The position numbers were made by a program, and so were the translations under genes. The notes under the pieces were generated by a model. The model made no database searches, was not told the DNA's origin, and saw only the letters and a list, made by a program, of their open reading frames with translations. 64,000 nt of DNA, from contig JALNQF010000038.1 in NCBI GenBank assembly GCA_028456385.1, positions 124,001 through 188,000 of the forward strand, given 5' to 3'. Position 1 is the first letter of the stretch; each line of letters opens with the position of its first letter. This DNA comes from Ophiosphaerella korrae. Taxonomy: Eukaryota > Ascomycota > Dothideomycetes > Pleosporales > Phaeosphaeriaceae. Shown here in pieces: positions 22,672 to 31,838 of this stretch.

Positions 22672-24302
22672 TCATAAGCTAATGGCTAAAAAGCCCAAGC
22701 CCCACCATATCAATACCAACAAGCCCCCAAGCCAAATATCAGCTCTTATACATCTTGAACTCAGTGGAATGCCAGCAGATACAGGTTTGGCTGGCGCCAC
22801 TACCCTGTTTGTTGGCAAGGCCCAAGTACCACCGCTTGTGAACCCTGCATGACCACCGCCAACGCCGGCAGCGCCCGCGCTCTTCGTTAAAGTCACCACA
22901 GTTGTAATCGGCTGCAAGAGGCTTGTCTTTCCTTGGACTACTACAGCGGTCCCGCTGTGGTCCAGACTGAGTGTTGTTCCTTCGACCGTTATTGCCTCGC
23001 CGCCCGGTTTAAGTACCGTTCCGGGGCTAATTGTGATGTAACCCGCACGATTAGCGGTATAGACATGATTGTTGAAGGTCAGGGCGGCGGCTGACATTGT
23101 CCATACATTCCCAAAATTCGAAGCAAGGGCAGAATACACACCGTCAACGACAATAGCCGTGGCGGAAGGTGCAAGAGATATTACCGTCCCTGATACTGTG
23201 ATCGCTGCTCCTCCAGGCACTAGTGTCTGGCCTGATATAATATATTGGCCTTGCGAATTTGGGCCGACTGTTTCGCTCCCAATAGTTATGACGGCTGGAA
23301 GTTGGGTTGGCGTGTGGGTGACGCGGGGTCCCTTGTGAGATTTGGGCCCTTCAGGATTTAGTGGGATAACTGTCGTGCCCACAACGACTTCGACTCTGCC
23401 TGCTGAAGTTTGAATAACAAGAGGTACATTATCGATTGTTATCGTCTGTCCAGGAGTTACCGTGGCCGAGCCTCCTATAACAAAGTTCCCCCCGGATGGT
23501 ACTTGGCTTATTAGTATATTTGATGGTCCGGCAATCACATTTGTTTGAATTGCTCTAAGCGAAGTACCTTGCCGTTCTTCAGCCGGACTATCTAGCCACC
23601 CTGTCGCAGGGATCTCGACGAATGGAGAGCATCCTCGGCATGTTTTGGTGGCGGTGAAATTTGGCTCGGTAATCTCATGGTGGCCATTGGGATCCCCAGG
23701 CTGTGTTGCTGCAGGCGGTATGGGTCTTAGGCCTTGGTCTGTCGACTGCATCACTGGTGTTCCTGTTGTTCCCGAATGGGGCAGACTAGTGACAACACTC
23801 GCATCCGGCGGAGACGAAGGAATTGGTCTGCGGCTTAAAGTAAATGGTGTGGTGGAGATGGGTGGATTCACCGGCACTGAAGGTACAATATTTGCAGTGG
23901 ACAGTGGTAGTGGTAGTTGAGATGAAGTCGTTTCTGGAAGTAGTGACGATGAAGGCACAAGCCCTACGGAATCGGCCCGTGACCCCACAGGCGCTGAGGG
24001 AATAAGCGCTGACCCTAGCGCAACACCATGGTTAGTTATCTGATTGTGGACAGTCTGGAATCTTGCTTACTTGCTATTGTGGGTATCAATCCCAAACTCC
24101 CAAGCAAAGCTGGGACATAATCGCCCGCGCCTAAAGACTTAAGTCAGTACGAATGTGCGTCCAGAAGCTATCCTACAGACGAGTGCATACCCGATCGAGG
24201 TCGAGCATGGGCAAGCTGCGTCCATGATGAACCAAGGCACAAGATATGGCACAAGAAATGCGGGAATGCCCGCCCATAGGGTTCAGAGCGGACAGCGAAC
24301 AT
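22672..24302 (-). CDS. probable GPI-anchored cell-surface protein with three beta-type repeats
   Basis: Exons 24302-24191, 24130-24071 and 24014-22672 join in frame to 504 residues. The N-terminus has a hydrophobic, Cys-containing stretch (FPHFLCHILCLGSS) ending near AHARPRSG, a plausible signal sequence. A Ser/Thr/Pro-rich region follows (residues 60-190). Three related repeats lie at about 232-270, 313-351 and 382-420, each of the form G-x-I-x-G/P-x-T-x-x-P-G-x-x-I-T-V/I followed by a second V/I-rich strand pair (e.g. LVPGGAAITVSGTVISLA). The C-terminus is a hydrophobic tail (WLGGLLVLIWWGLGFLAISL) as in GPI signals. Function is unknown. The start codon is the weakest part of the model. Confidence 0.68.
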
Positions 24303-26790
24303 GTTGAGCGAGAATGTGGTGCTAACTGGCCATGATACAGAAGGTACAGTAATAAGAAGGTGGGAGATGTGCAATCTTACAGGAAGCCGAAGTGGTAACA
24401 CGACCCAATGTACCAGATGCCAAGTTCCAAGCGATCAATCAATGATATTGATCTAAAATTCACCGTATTCTTCTCATACCATATCCGCGGCTGATCACCG
24501 AGAGGGGACGACAAAAGATGCGAACAGTGGTAGAGAGCATATATTCATATTATCCTTGATTAGGGTGCCAGAGACCCTGGGGTGTAAATTGTGCCGATTG
24601 GAATCATCCCGAGTGTGGAGGTGGTACGGAGTTGCACAGGATAAATTGCAGCCGGGACAGGATCCTTCTGTGATACGTCGGCTGGACATTTACAACAGAC
24701 CAGTCTCTTCTAGCCGCGTGCGCCAACACCGAATCGTGGCAAGTTACGGAAACCACTTTGTACGCGACAGTGTTTGCAATTACATACAAAACATACGGCA
24801 AGAACGTTGGTGAGTTGGTTTTGTTGACAAATATTGCGTGGTATCCCCTGCACGCCTTCCAAAGTTGACTTTTGCCTACCTTGACTTTCGTCCGCTTTAA
24901 GTTTCGCCCGCCTCAACTATTCACCACACAGTTTCTCAAGTCTTCTCTTCCCATGGCAAATGCCAGTCCTCAGCTCGGTCCACAGCCAGATAATCGGCGC
25001 TAAACACAAGGACTTCAGCAAGCTACTGCTGAGATCGCAAATTTTGCCAATCTTCCTCCAATCGCACATTCTACTGTAATTCTACAGCAGAATAAGCAAT
25101 CCCAACAAGAGCTACAGCAAATCCATCACTAGGCGCGAGATTTCCGAAATCCGACGGTGCGGCTTATGTGAGGAGATTATGCGCTAATTTCAGGTGCTCC
25201 GCGACGAAGTGGATAATCCTACGTACCTACTTACTAGCTAATGCTATCGCAAGCCTCATCATCATCATCATCAAAATCTATCAGACAAGTCTTGTAGTAT
25301 TGGACGACCCGATACTCCTATGAATGCACTTTATTCGGTTACAAACTTAGACATGGTAGGATTTCCTGCTACGTCCAATCAGCTTTCGAGGATGTCGGGT
25401 CCTGAGCTCTCAGTCAACCGGAAAAGAACCAGAAAATACTCAGGCTACCTAGAACCTTTCTCTGGGGTATCTACAAAGACAGCTAGAGTAATCGAAGATT
25501 CCTAGTTAATTATTTGACAGCACATAATCTTGTATACGTACAGCATGAACATAAGGCGTATGATTTTCCCGCTTTTTTAGTTTGCGGAGAGCCTATCACG
25601 TTTGTGCAGGTGACTGGGTTAATCGGCGTGTTTGCCTTCGCAACGACCAGGCGGTCAAGCCTGCGTTTGTCAGCACGACTAGATGTCAATTGCCATGCCG
25701 GGAATGGACTTTGGCATCTTACTGATAGAGATAACCTAATCCACGGGTATATACGAGTGTTTAATTTTTCGACCTGCTTGCCCTAGGCACTGGGATTAAC
25801 GATCAAGGTGGATGCGCACTGCCGGCTCCGGAAGCCGATGAGTGCGAACACCTGCACCGTAATGATTGCTCCTTTGTGCCGGCCTCTCTAGCAATCCATA
25901 TACTCTCGGAAGCCTGTCAAACAAGATTCCGAAGACTTCAGTCGTGGATTGATAAAGATATGAGGCAAGGCTGCTAAAGGGTAAATGATAGCTACAACCA
26001 TGAATGGTGTTGCTTGTGCTCATTGTACGTTGATGCGGTAATGGATGTTGCGTCCTATTCTTTGGTGAGGCCTGGGCTGGGGTGGGTCAGACTGCAACAT
26101 CAACGTAGTATGGTACTCTGGGTACATGAATACGACCCGCTGCATGGTCTTCCGCATGACTACCTCGAGGTGTATTAGAAGTGCGCACATGGAGCTCGCT
26201 TGGGTGAAGGGCAAGGCGTCGGCATCAGCTCAAATCATATCGGCCGAATATCGCTTGTAGTGTAAACGACCAGGCGCACTCGCCCAGGAGAGCTGAGGAG
26301 GCAAAGAGATCGACGCATCACGCGTTGAAACAGGGGTTTGTGCGTGCGATGCTCAGCGGTAATCGGCGCGAGCACACGTGACCGACTAGTGCGTTTTATC
26401 CTCTTGGCACACACCGAAACTCTCGCTTAACTACGAAATTCAACAGGACTCTCAACCTCCGAACAAGTCTACTAACCCCACGACAACACAGATTGCAGGA
26501 GAAGACACGAAACAGGTATGCTTGACCAAGCCCAATTATCGCGATATTTCGAAAGCGAGCAGCATTGGAATACCGGGACCGCCTCACGCTTTCGCACATG
26601 AATGCATCTACAAACGTACTGTCGCATGCGAGCCCATCAACCGATCAAGCTTCACTCGTTTTTGTAGATAGCACAGCAGAGCGAGAGGGTAACGGTGGCC
26701 TTGTACCAATGCTGCTACTTCGAAAAACAGCACAGAGAGAATGGAGGCTAACTTAGATTGTGAGCAGCAGTCTTCTAACACATCGCAATC
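24303..26790. other. gene-poor region carrying a gene relic and the RPS8 leader
   Basis: Some 2.5 kb without an intact gene. It contains the degenerate frame at 24953-25503 and, near its right end, the likely 5' leader of RPS8. That leader has a candidate leader intron with donor CAG/GTATGC at 26516 and an acceptor at 26769-26770. Confidence 0.5.
24953..25503 (+). pseudogene. relic of a small protein gene with C-to-T type stops
   Basis: The frame from ATG 24953 reads MANASPQLGPQPDNRR, then TAA (25001), continues protein-like for 42 codons (..QQATAEIANFANLPPIAH..), meets TAG (25130), and then loses frame. A related-looking C-terminal segment is open at 25320-25503 in another frame (NALYSVTNLDMVGFPATSNQL). 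Both early stops sit where Gln codons (CAA, CAG) would fit, as expected from C-to-T transition. The composition suggests a small fungal protein family with a '..GFPAT..' C-terminal motif, but I cannot name it. Repeat-induced point mutation is one explanation and simple decay another. Confidence 0.5.
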
Positions 26791-27497
26791 ATGGGGTATC
26801 TACAACACTCTGTCTATTCCGGCCGCCTCCGCTGACTCTTTCCAGTATCTCTCGTGACTCTCGCCACAAGCGTTCTGCTTCCGGTGCGAAGAGGGCATAC
26901 TACCGCAAGAAGAGGTATGCATAAACCGATCGCATCTCTAGTCATGTCTAACATGGCTTTAGGGCTTTCGAGAAGGGCCGCCAACCTGCCAATACCCGTA
27001 TTGGCGCTAAGCGTGTCCATCTTGTCCGCACCCGCGGAGGAAACCGCAAGTTCCGTGCTCTACGCCTCGATTCCGGAAATTTCTCCTGGGGTTCTGAGGG
27101 CATCGCCAAGAAGACTCGTGTCATTGGTGTCGTCTACCATCCCTCCAACAACGAACTTGTCCGTACCAATACCCTTACCCGCTCCGCCGTCGTCCAAATC
27201 GATGCTGCTCCTTTCCGACAATGGTATGAGGCCCATTATGGTGTCTCTCTCGGTCGTAGGAGGCAGGTCAAAGCCGGTGAAAAGGCAGAGGATATCAAGA
27301 AGTCAAACTCGGTCGCCAAGAAGCAGGCTGAGCGTGTAAAAACTTCAGGAAAGGTTGAGAATGCTGTCGAGAAGCAGTTCGAGGCCGGTCGTCTGTATGC
27401 CGTTGTCTCATCTCGCCCCGGTCAGAGCGGTCGCTGCGACGGATATGTCCTCGAGGGTGAGGAGCTCGCTTTCTACCAGCGTGGTCTGAGGAAGTAA
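26791..27497 (+). CDS. RPS8: 40S ribosomal protein S8 (eS8)
   Basis: Small-subunit ribosomal protein of 202 residues, the standard length. Exons are 26791-26795, 26846-26914 and 26963-27497. The first exon is only five bases (ATG GG), joined across a GTATCT..CCAG intron to restore MGISRDSRHKR, the universal eS8 start. The conserved RKKRAFEKGRQPANTRIG and the C-terminal SSRPGQSGRCDGYVLEG follow. The very short first exon is a common feature of ribosomal protein genes. A leader intron is possible (see the upstream region). Confidence 0.97.
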
Positions 27498-27858
27498 AGA
27501 TGATGTCTATTCTACGGTGCATTGGTCAGGTCAAAATGGGAGTTTAGTCATGTATCTGGTCTGCACAGTCGCAGCACTTTGAAATGCACCGGGCATGATA
27601 ATGCCACTTCTCTAGATATCACGAGGCTATGAATCATGGGTTCTCAACATTAGGTGATGTTCCATTGACTGTGGTAGCTCTAAGCTTACACCTCTTTTGA
27701 CTTGGTCTGATCCCACGATTTTTATTACATGAACACTGACGTATGATTAATTGTATTGGGATGAACCTCGAGACCCCAGAAGACAACGCTAACATGGCGA
27801 GACGTGTCCCTCGCACCTACATATGCCTCACCTCAACAGCAGCCCAAGAAACAACGTT
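27498..27858. other. RPS8 downstream spacer
   Basis: About 360 bases between the RPS8 stop and the end of the 2EXR-like pseudogene. No gene or RNA seen. Confidence 0.5.
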
Positions 27859-28664
27859 CTAGTTCCCCCCTTCCTCGAAAAGCTCCCACGCCTCGACTAG
27901 AGCGTAGCGGAACTCGTCGCGTTTTGACTGCTCAAGAGGCTCGGCTTTGGCACTAGACTTGAAGCAACTTTCGCCGGTGAACATAACACGGAGATGGGAC
28001 CATACAGGAAACACCTTGGGATTCTGTCTGTTGCCACTTCCATGTATGTCCTTGACTATTTCCTATTTCACCATGAAGACGTTTCACGTAGCCTTGCCAC
28101 TTCTCGCCCTGTTTCCTGACCCACTGTTTCCCAACTCCTTTGCTCGCCGACCCGAAACCAAGGAGCAGAGTCAGCGTGTCCAAACCGCTGTAAAGATTTT
28201 AATATCATTAAATCCCTCGCTGAGAAGCCAGACGAGGTCGTGAAACGAGTGAAAGCGAATGTACAGCTGTGACTAGGCGCCGGCAGCCAGGCAAAAAAAA
28301 AAAAAACGGATACTGAAGTCTACAGGGAGCGACAAGTCGGCGGAGGGCCTGGCGATTTCGAAAGTATTTTTGCCATACAGGACGGTCCTGGCTTCGGCAT
28401 GAATTTCTTTATTTGTGAGAAGGATGTTAATGTTTGTGCTGGTGAAGCGAGAAAAGTGAATCTTGTGACTGGAGCTGGTGAGTTGCGCAAGGGCGTAGGA
28501 AATGCCGGGGAGGAGCTTGCGAGGCTCAGAGTAGAGATGGGCTTTTTTCTCGTCCTGAAATATGGCTCGGTTTTGGCGGACGCAGATCAAACCTACGATC
28601 ACGAGGAGATACTTATAGACGTTGGTACGGACTGTGAGGGGTAGGTTTAAGAGGGGAAAGAAGG
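27859..28664 (-). pseudogene. frameshifted gene of the fungal 2EXR/F-box-like type
   Basis: Read on the minus strand, segments in changing frames line up in the order expected for this fungal family. First come LNLPLTVRTNVYKYLL and INILLTNKEIHAEARTVLYG. Next, after a 14-T run (28293-28306), come LPGCRRLVTAVHS, HDLVWLLSEGFNDIKIFT, LDTLTLLLGFGSASKG and VKRLHGEIG. Last comes SHLRVMFTGESCFKS, ending DEFRYALVEAWELFEEGGN with a stop at 27859. At least four frame changes are needed and no good intron borders sit at the breaks. The first break lies in the homopolymer and could be a read error; the others look real. The function of the parent family is unknown. Confidence 0.6.
28293..28306. repeat. 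14-base A/T homopolymer
   Basis: A run of 14 A on the plus strand inside the 2EXR-like pseudogene; the reading frame changes here. Confidence 0.9.
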
Positions 28665-29059
28665 TAAGATGTGGCGAGTATCGAAGATAATAACCTTGGA
28701 GGCAGAGAGGTCGCAGTTGTCACAGTGGTGTTTTCGTTTGCTGTCATGGTGTTGTGCGATGTGCGCAGCCCTGCCATTGGGGCAACGCAGAAACGTGGTT
28801 ACAGAGGGGAAACAGTAGTAGGGAGCTGGCACAAGGAGCATCCGGCTGGGGATCTACGGCATCTAGACTCGAGGCTGCAGTTGGTGTTGATATCAATGTC
28901 GGCACAGAGGCAAGCCATCCAAGGGTGCCGAAGCAGGCTAGAGAAGTCATGACTGGCGCACGGTCCTCGTGCCTGATGCACGTTTTGCAACCTTTCACGA
29001 CGACCCTACGCCAGCTCTGCAAGCTCCCCATCCCGCAATCCATCTCCTCTCTGTCCACC

Positions 29060-29876
29060 ATGTCCGCAGCCCGTGCCTTCAGCACCGCTCTCCGGGCTAG
29101 TGCGCCCCGCGCCCCCATTGCTGCCCGCGCCGCCGGCATTCGAAGCTACGCTGCAGCGGCTGCACCGGCCAGCGCTGCAAGCAAACCGCCCGTTGCCCTG
29201 TTTGGCGTCGACGGAACATATGCGAGTGCCTTGGTACGACTTCTCGGCCCCCAATTGGCAGCAGAGAGACGGCCGAGGATGGACTGACGCTGCGCACAGT
29301 ATACGGCTGCCGCTAAAACTAACGTCCTCGACCCCACCGCAAAGTCGCTCGAGAACCTGGCCGCCATCTTCAAAAAGGATGCCAAGCTCGTCGAGGTCCT
29401 CTCTGCCCCCACGCTCTCTGTTGCGGACAAGCAGCAGATTGTGCAGGAGCTCCAGAAGCACCTCGGCGCGCAGGACAAGGAGGGCATTGTAAAGAACTTC
29501 CTCAACACACTCGCAGAGAACAACAGGCTGGCTGTGCTGGCGGGCGTCGTGGACAAATTCGGTGTCTTGATGGGTGCCCATCGGGGGGAAATTGAGCTGG
29601 TGGTTACCAGCGCCACCGTACGCCTAAAGCGAGCTTCCAATAGAGAATCATGGACTAACATTGCACCAGCCCCTTGACAACCGGACCCTTAGTCGCCTCG
29701 AATCCGCCATCCACAAATCGGACTATGTTGCCAGCGGTCAGAAGCTCAAGGTAGTGCCTAAGGTCAATCCTGATATCAAGGGTGGACTCGTTGTCGAAAT
29801 CGGTGACCGCACCATCGACCTGTCCGTCTCGGCCAAGATGGCCAAGATGAACAAGCTGCTTAGGGATACTCTGTAA
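29060..29876 (+). CDS. ATP5: mitochondrial ATP synthase subunit 5 (OSCP)
   Basis: Oligomycin-sensitivity-conferring protein of the F1Fo ATP synthase peripheral stalk. Exons are 29060-29233, 29300-29617 and 29670-29876, all joining between codons, giving 232 residues. An Ala/Arg-rich mitochondrial presequence (MSAARAFSTALRASAPRAP..RSYA) precedes the OSCP domain. The domain shows YTAAAKTNVLDPTAKSLENL, NNRLAVLAGVVDKF and the C-terminal signature DIKGGLVVEIGDRTIDLSV. The frame is open upstream with another ATG at 28977, but the presequence starting at 29060 is the family-like one. Confidence 0.96.
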
Positions 29877-30042
29877 ATATAGCAATCGCATAGGCCGGAG
29901 CGACCCATGTATTCTAGGCGATGAATTGAGTGCGACACTTGCAAGACTACCTCACCACTTTGCTCATCCTTTGTCGTCTCACTAGCTTAATTTACTCCAG
30001 AGTTAGATAACCAAAACAGCGGTCATCAAACACAAGACGTAG

Positions 30043-31489
30043 TCATTGCAATTTACAATAGTTCCTTCCATGTTCAACCTGCCACCTACACAACCCAACC
30101 TCAACCGCCATGCTCAAGAAGCCTGCTATACAGATTCCACCCGAGTCACTCACGCTTGTAGCACCCAGGCTAAATTCTCGATCTTCCTTGGGCACATTAT
30201 CCGTGATCTCAGCAAACGTGCTAACATAGACCAAGCCGCCTAGTAAGCCCTCCCAGAACACAATGGCACAGACGATATAGTAACTTGGAATGAAGTCGAA
30301 CATGGCATGTATTGTGAGAAGGACCAAATTTGCGACTTGGAGGAAGGAGGGTAGGTATAGGTGGTGGATGCGCACGAAGGGTGTGGAGGAGCGGGAGATG
30401 AAGACACCGACTTGGTAGATGGCGTTGTAGGTGCTGTAAAAGGAGCGGTATTCGGTGAAGGGGCTGGCGTCGAGGGGAAAGAGGAGGGTTGGGGCCACAC
30501 CTTGGTTGATAGTGTATTCGGCGACGTAGACGAGGAGAAGGGGGAGCATGCTGTTGAGGCTTAGCCTTGCGTGGTAAGTTTAGGAAGGGCTTTGTGCATA
30601 CTACGGAAAGAAGAGTGAGCTTGCATGATTCAGGTTCACCTTGAAACTGTGAATTGCTCCGCTAATTCTGTGGCTGGAAGCCGAATGTACGGAAGGCGAT
30701 ATGAGTCTGTCCTGCTCTCTATTGTGTTGTACGTCCTCGTCGTGATCTTCATCACTTTCAATAGCTTCATAACCAATTTGCTTGCCGGGCTCAGCGCATA
30801 GGGGGCCAAGTGGTAGGATTACGAAGAAACTAAAGAGCATGATAAGCGGTAGAAAGGCGAATACGAGCATGCTGGTTCTTGGGTGGATCTGGAGCGAGTT
30901 GGTTGCAATGGCATATGCCCCGGCACCGATCAAGCCGGCCCCGCCAGTTCCAGAGCCCCAAGAAGCAAGGGCAAAATGGCCGTAGTAGTGTGTCAGGCCT
31001 AGGAAGCTTAGTTCGCCGCCTCCGCTGCTCAGACTTGCCAACATAACTCCGCCCATTTTGAGAGCGATTGTTTTAGAGTCCTGGTGCGGGGGGGTGAGGG
31101 CAATAATCAACATGCCGCATGCGGATAAGGCGACGAAGATCAGAATGCGAATCTGATAGCGAATTTTGTGGATGAAGTATGGAGCTGATTAGATGTCATG
31201 CTCTGTTTCTCGAACCAAGGGGGTGTTTGTGGCTGCAAGACTAACCGCACAGTTTGGTGAGGAAGGAGGGGATGACATCGCAAAGCAGGACAATGCCCTT
31301 GGGAATTGAAGGGCCCACGAGATCGAGGGCAGCGGAGAGGATGATGACATATAGGACGTTGTTGATGAGACCAAAGAGCCAGAAGGCGGCGCATACTCGT
31401 ACGTCGGCGCCCTCAAAGACGGCCTTCAGGCGAGCACGATAGGCTGGCCAGGATGAAGCGGGAGCGCCGGGTATGGGGAGCAGAGGCAT
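30043..31489 (-). CDS. BTN1: Btn1/CLN3 (battenin) lysosomal/vacuolar membrane protein
   Basis: Polytopic vacuole membrane protein, homologue of human CLN3 (Batten disease), involved in vacuolar pH and basic amino acid homeostasis. Exons are 31489-31246, 31184-30605 and 30550-30043, giving 443 residues. Family blocks are clear: [95 protein letters not shown] and [15 protein letters not shown]. About eleven hydrophobic segments flank an acidic cytosolic loop ([12 protein letters not shown]..). It diverges from RXT3 with 349 bases between starts. Confidence 0.96.
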
Positions 31490-31838
31490 GATCGGAGCAT
31501 GGTATCTACTAGTATGGAGGTGCTGGTGTGAGAAACTCGTAGATGCATGGCGTCAGGGCGCAGGTGACGGGGGTGGTGTGGTCACGTGCCTCACCGCCTT
31601 CAGGAACAGTGCAGCGGTGCAGCACAGCCAGTTGGGGTTATGCGGGGCTGCTGCAAGCATGTGCGCTTGCGGCAGGTTTGCCATGTTCCGTTTCGCCTGC
31701 CATGGTCACTGCTTTGCGCTCTTTGCCTTGCCTTGTCGCCTGTAGCTGAGGCCTGTGGGCCGCGCATCTTTCTCGTCCTCCTTCTCTCTTGCTTTCTTTC
31801 TTCCCTCTCTCGCGCTCGAGCGAGCAGAGCACCACACC

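Noticed and set aside
28180..28275. Plus-strand frame reading like a charged helical C-terminus (..KSLAEKPDEVVKRVK..)
   Set aside because: The minus-strand order of segments matches one protein family along 800 bases; the plus frame has no upstream continuation.
28293..28306. A14 run as the poly-A tail of an inserted retroelement
   Set aside because: It lies inside the collinear pseudogene segments, with no target-site duplication or element sequence beside it.
29006..29661. Long minus-strand frames (171-191 codons) opposite OSCP
   Set aside because: OSCP on the plus strand has clear conserved blocks and in-frame introns; the reverse frames have none.
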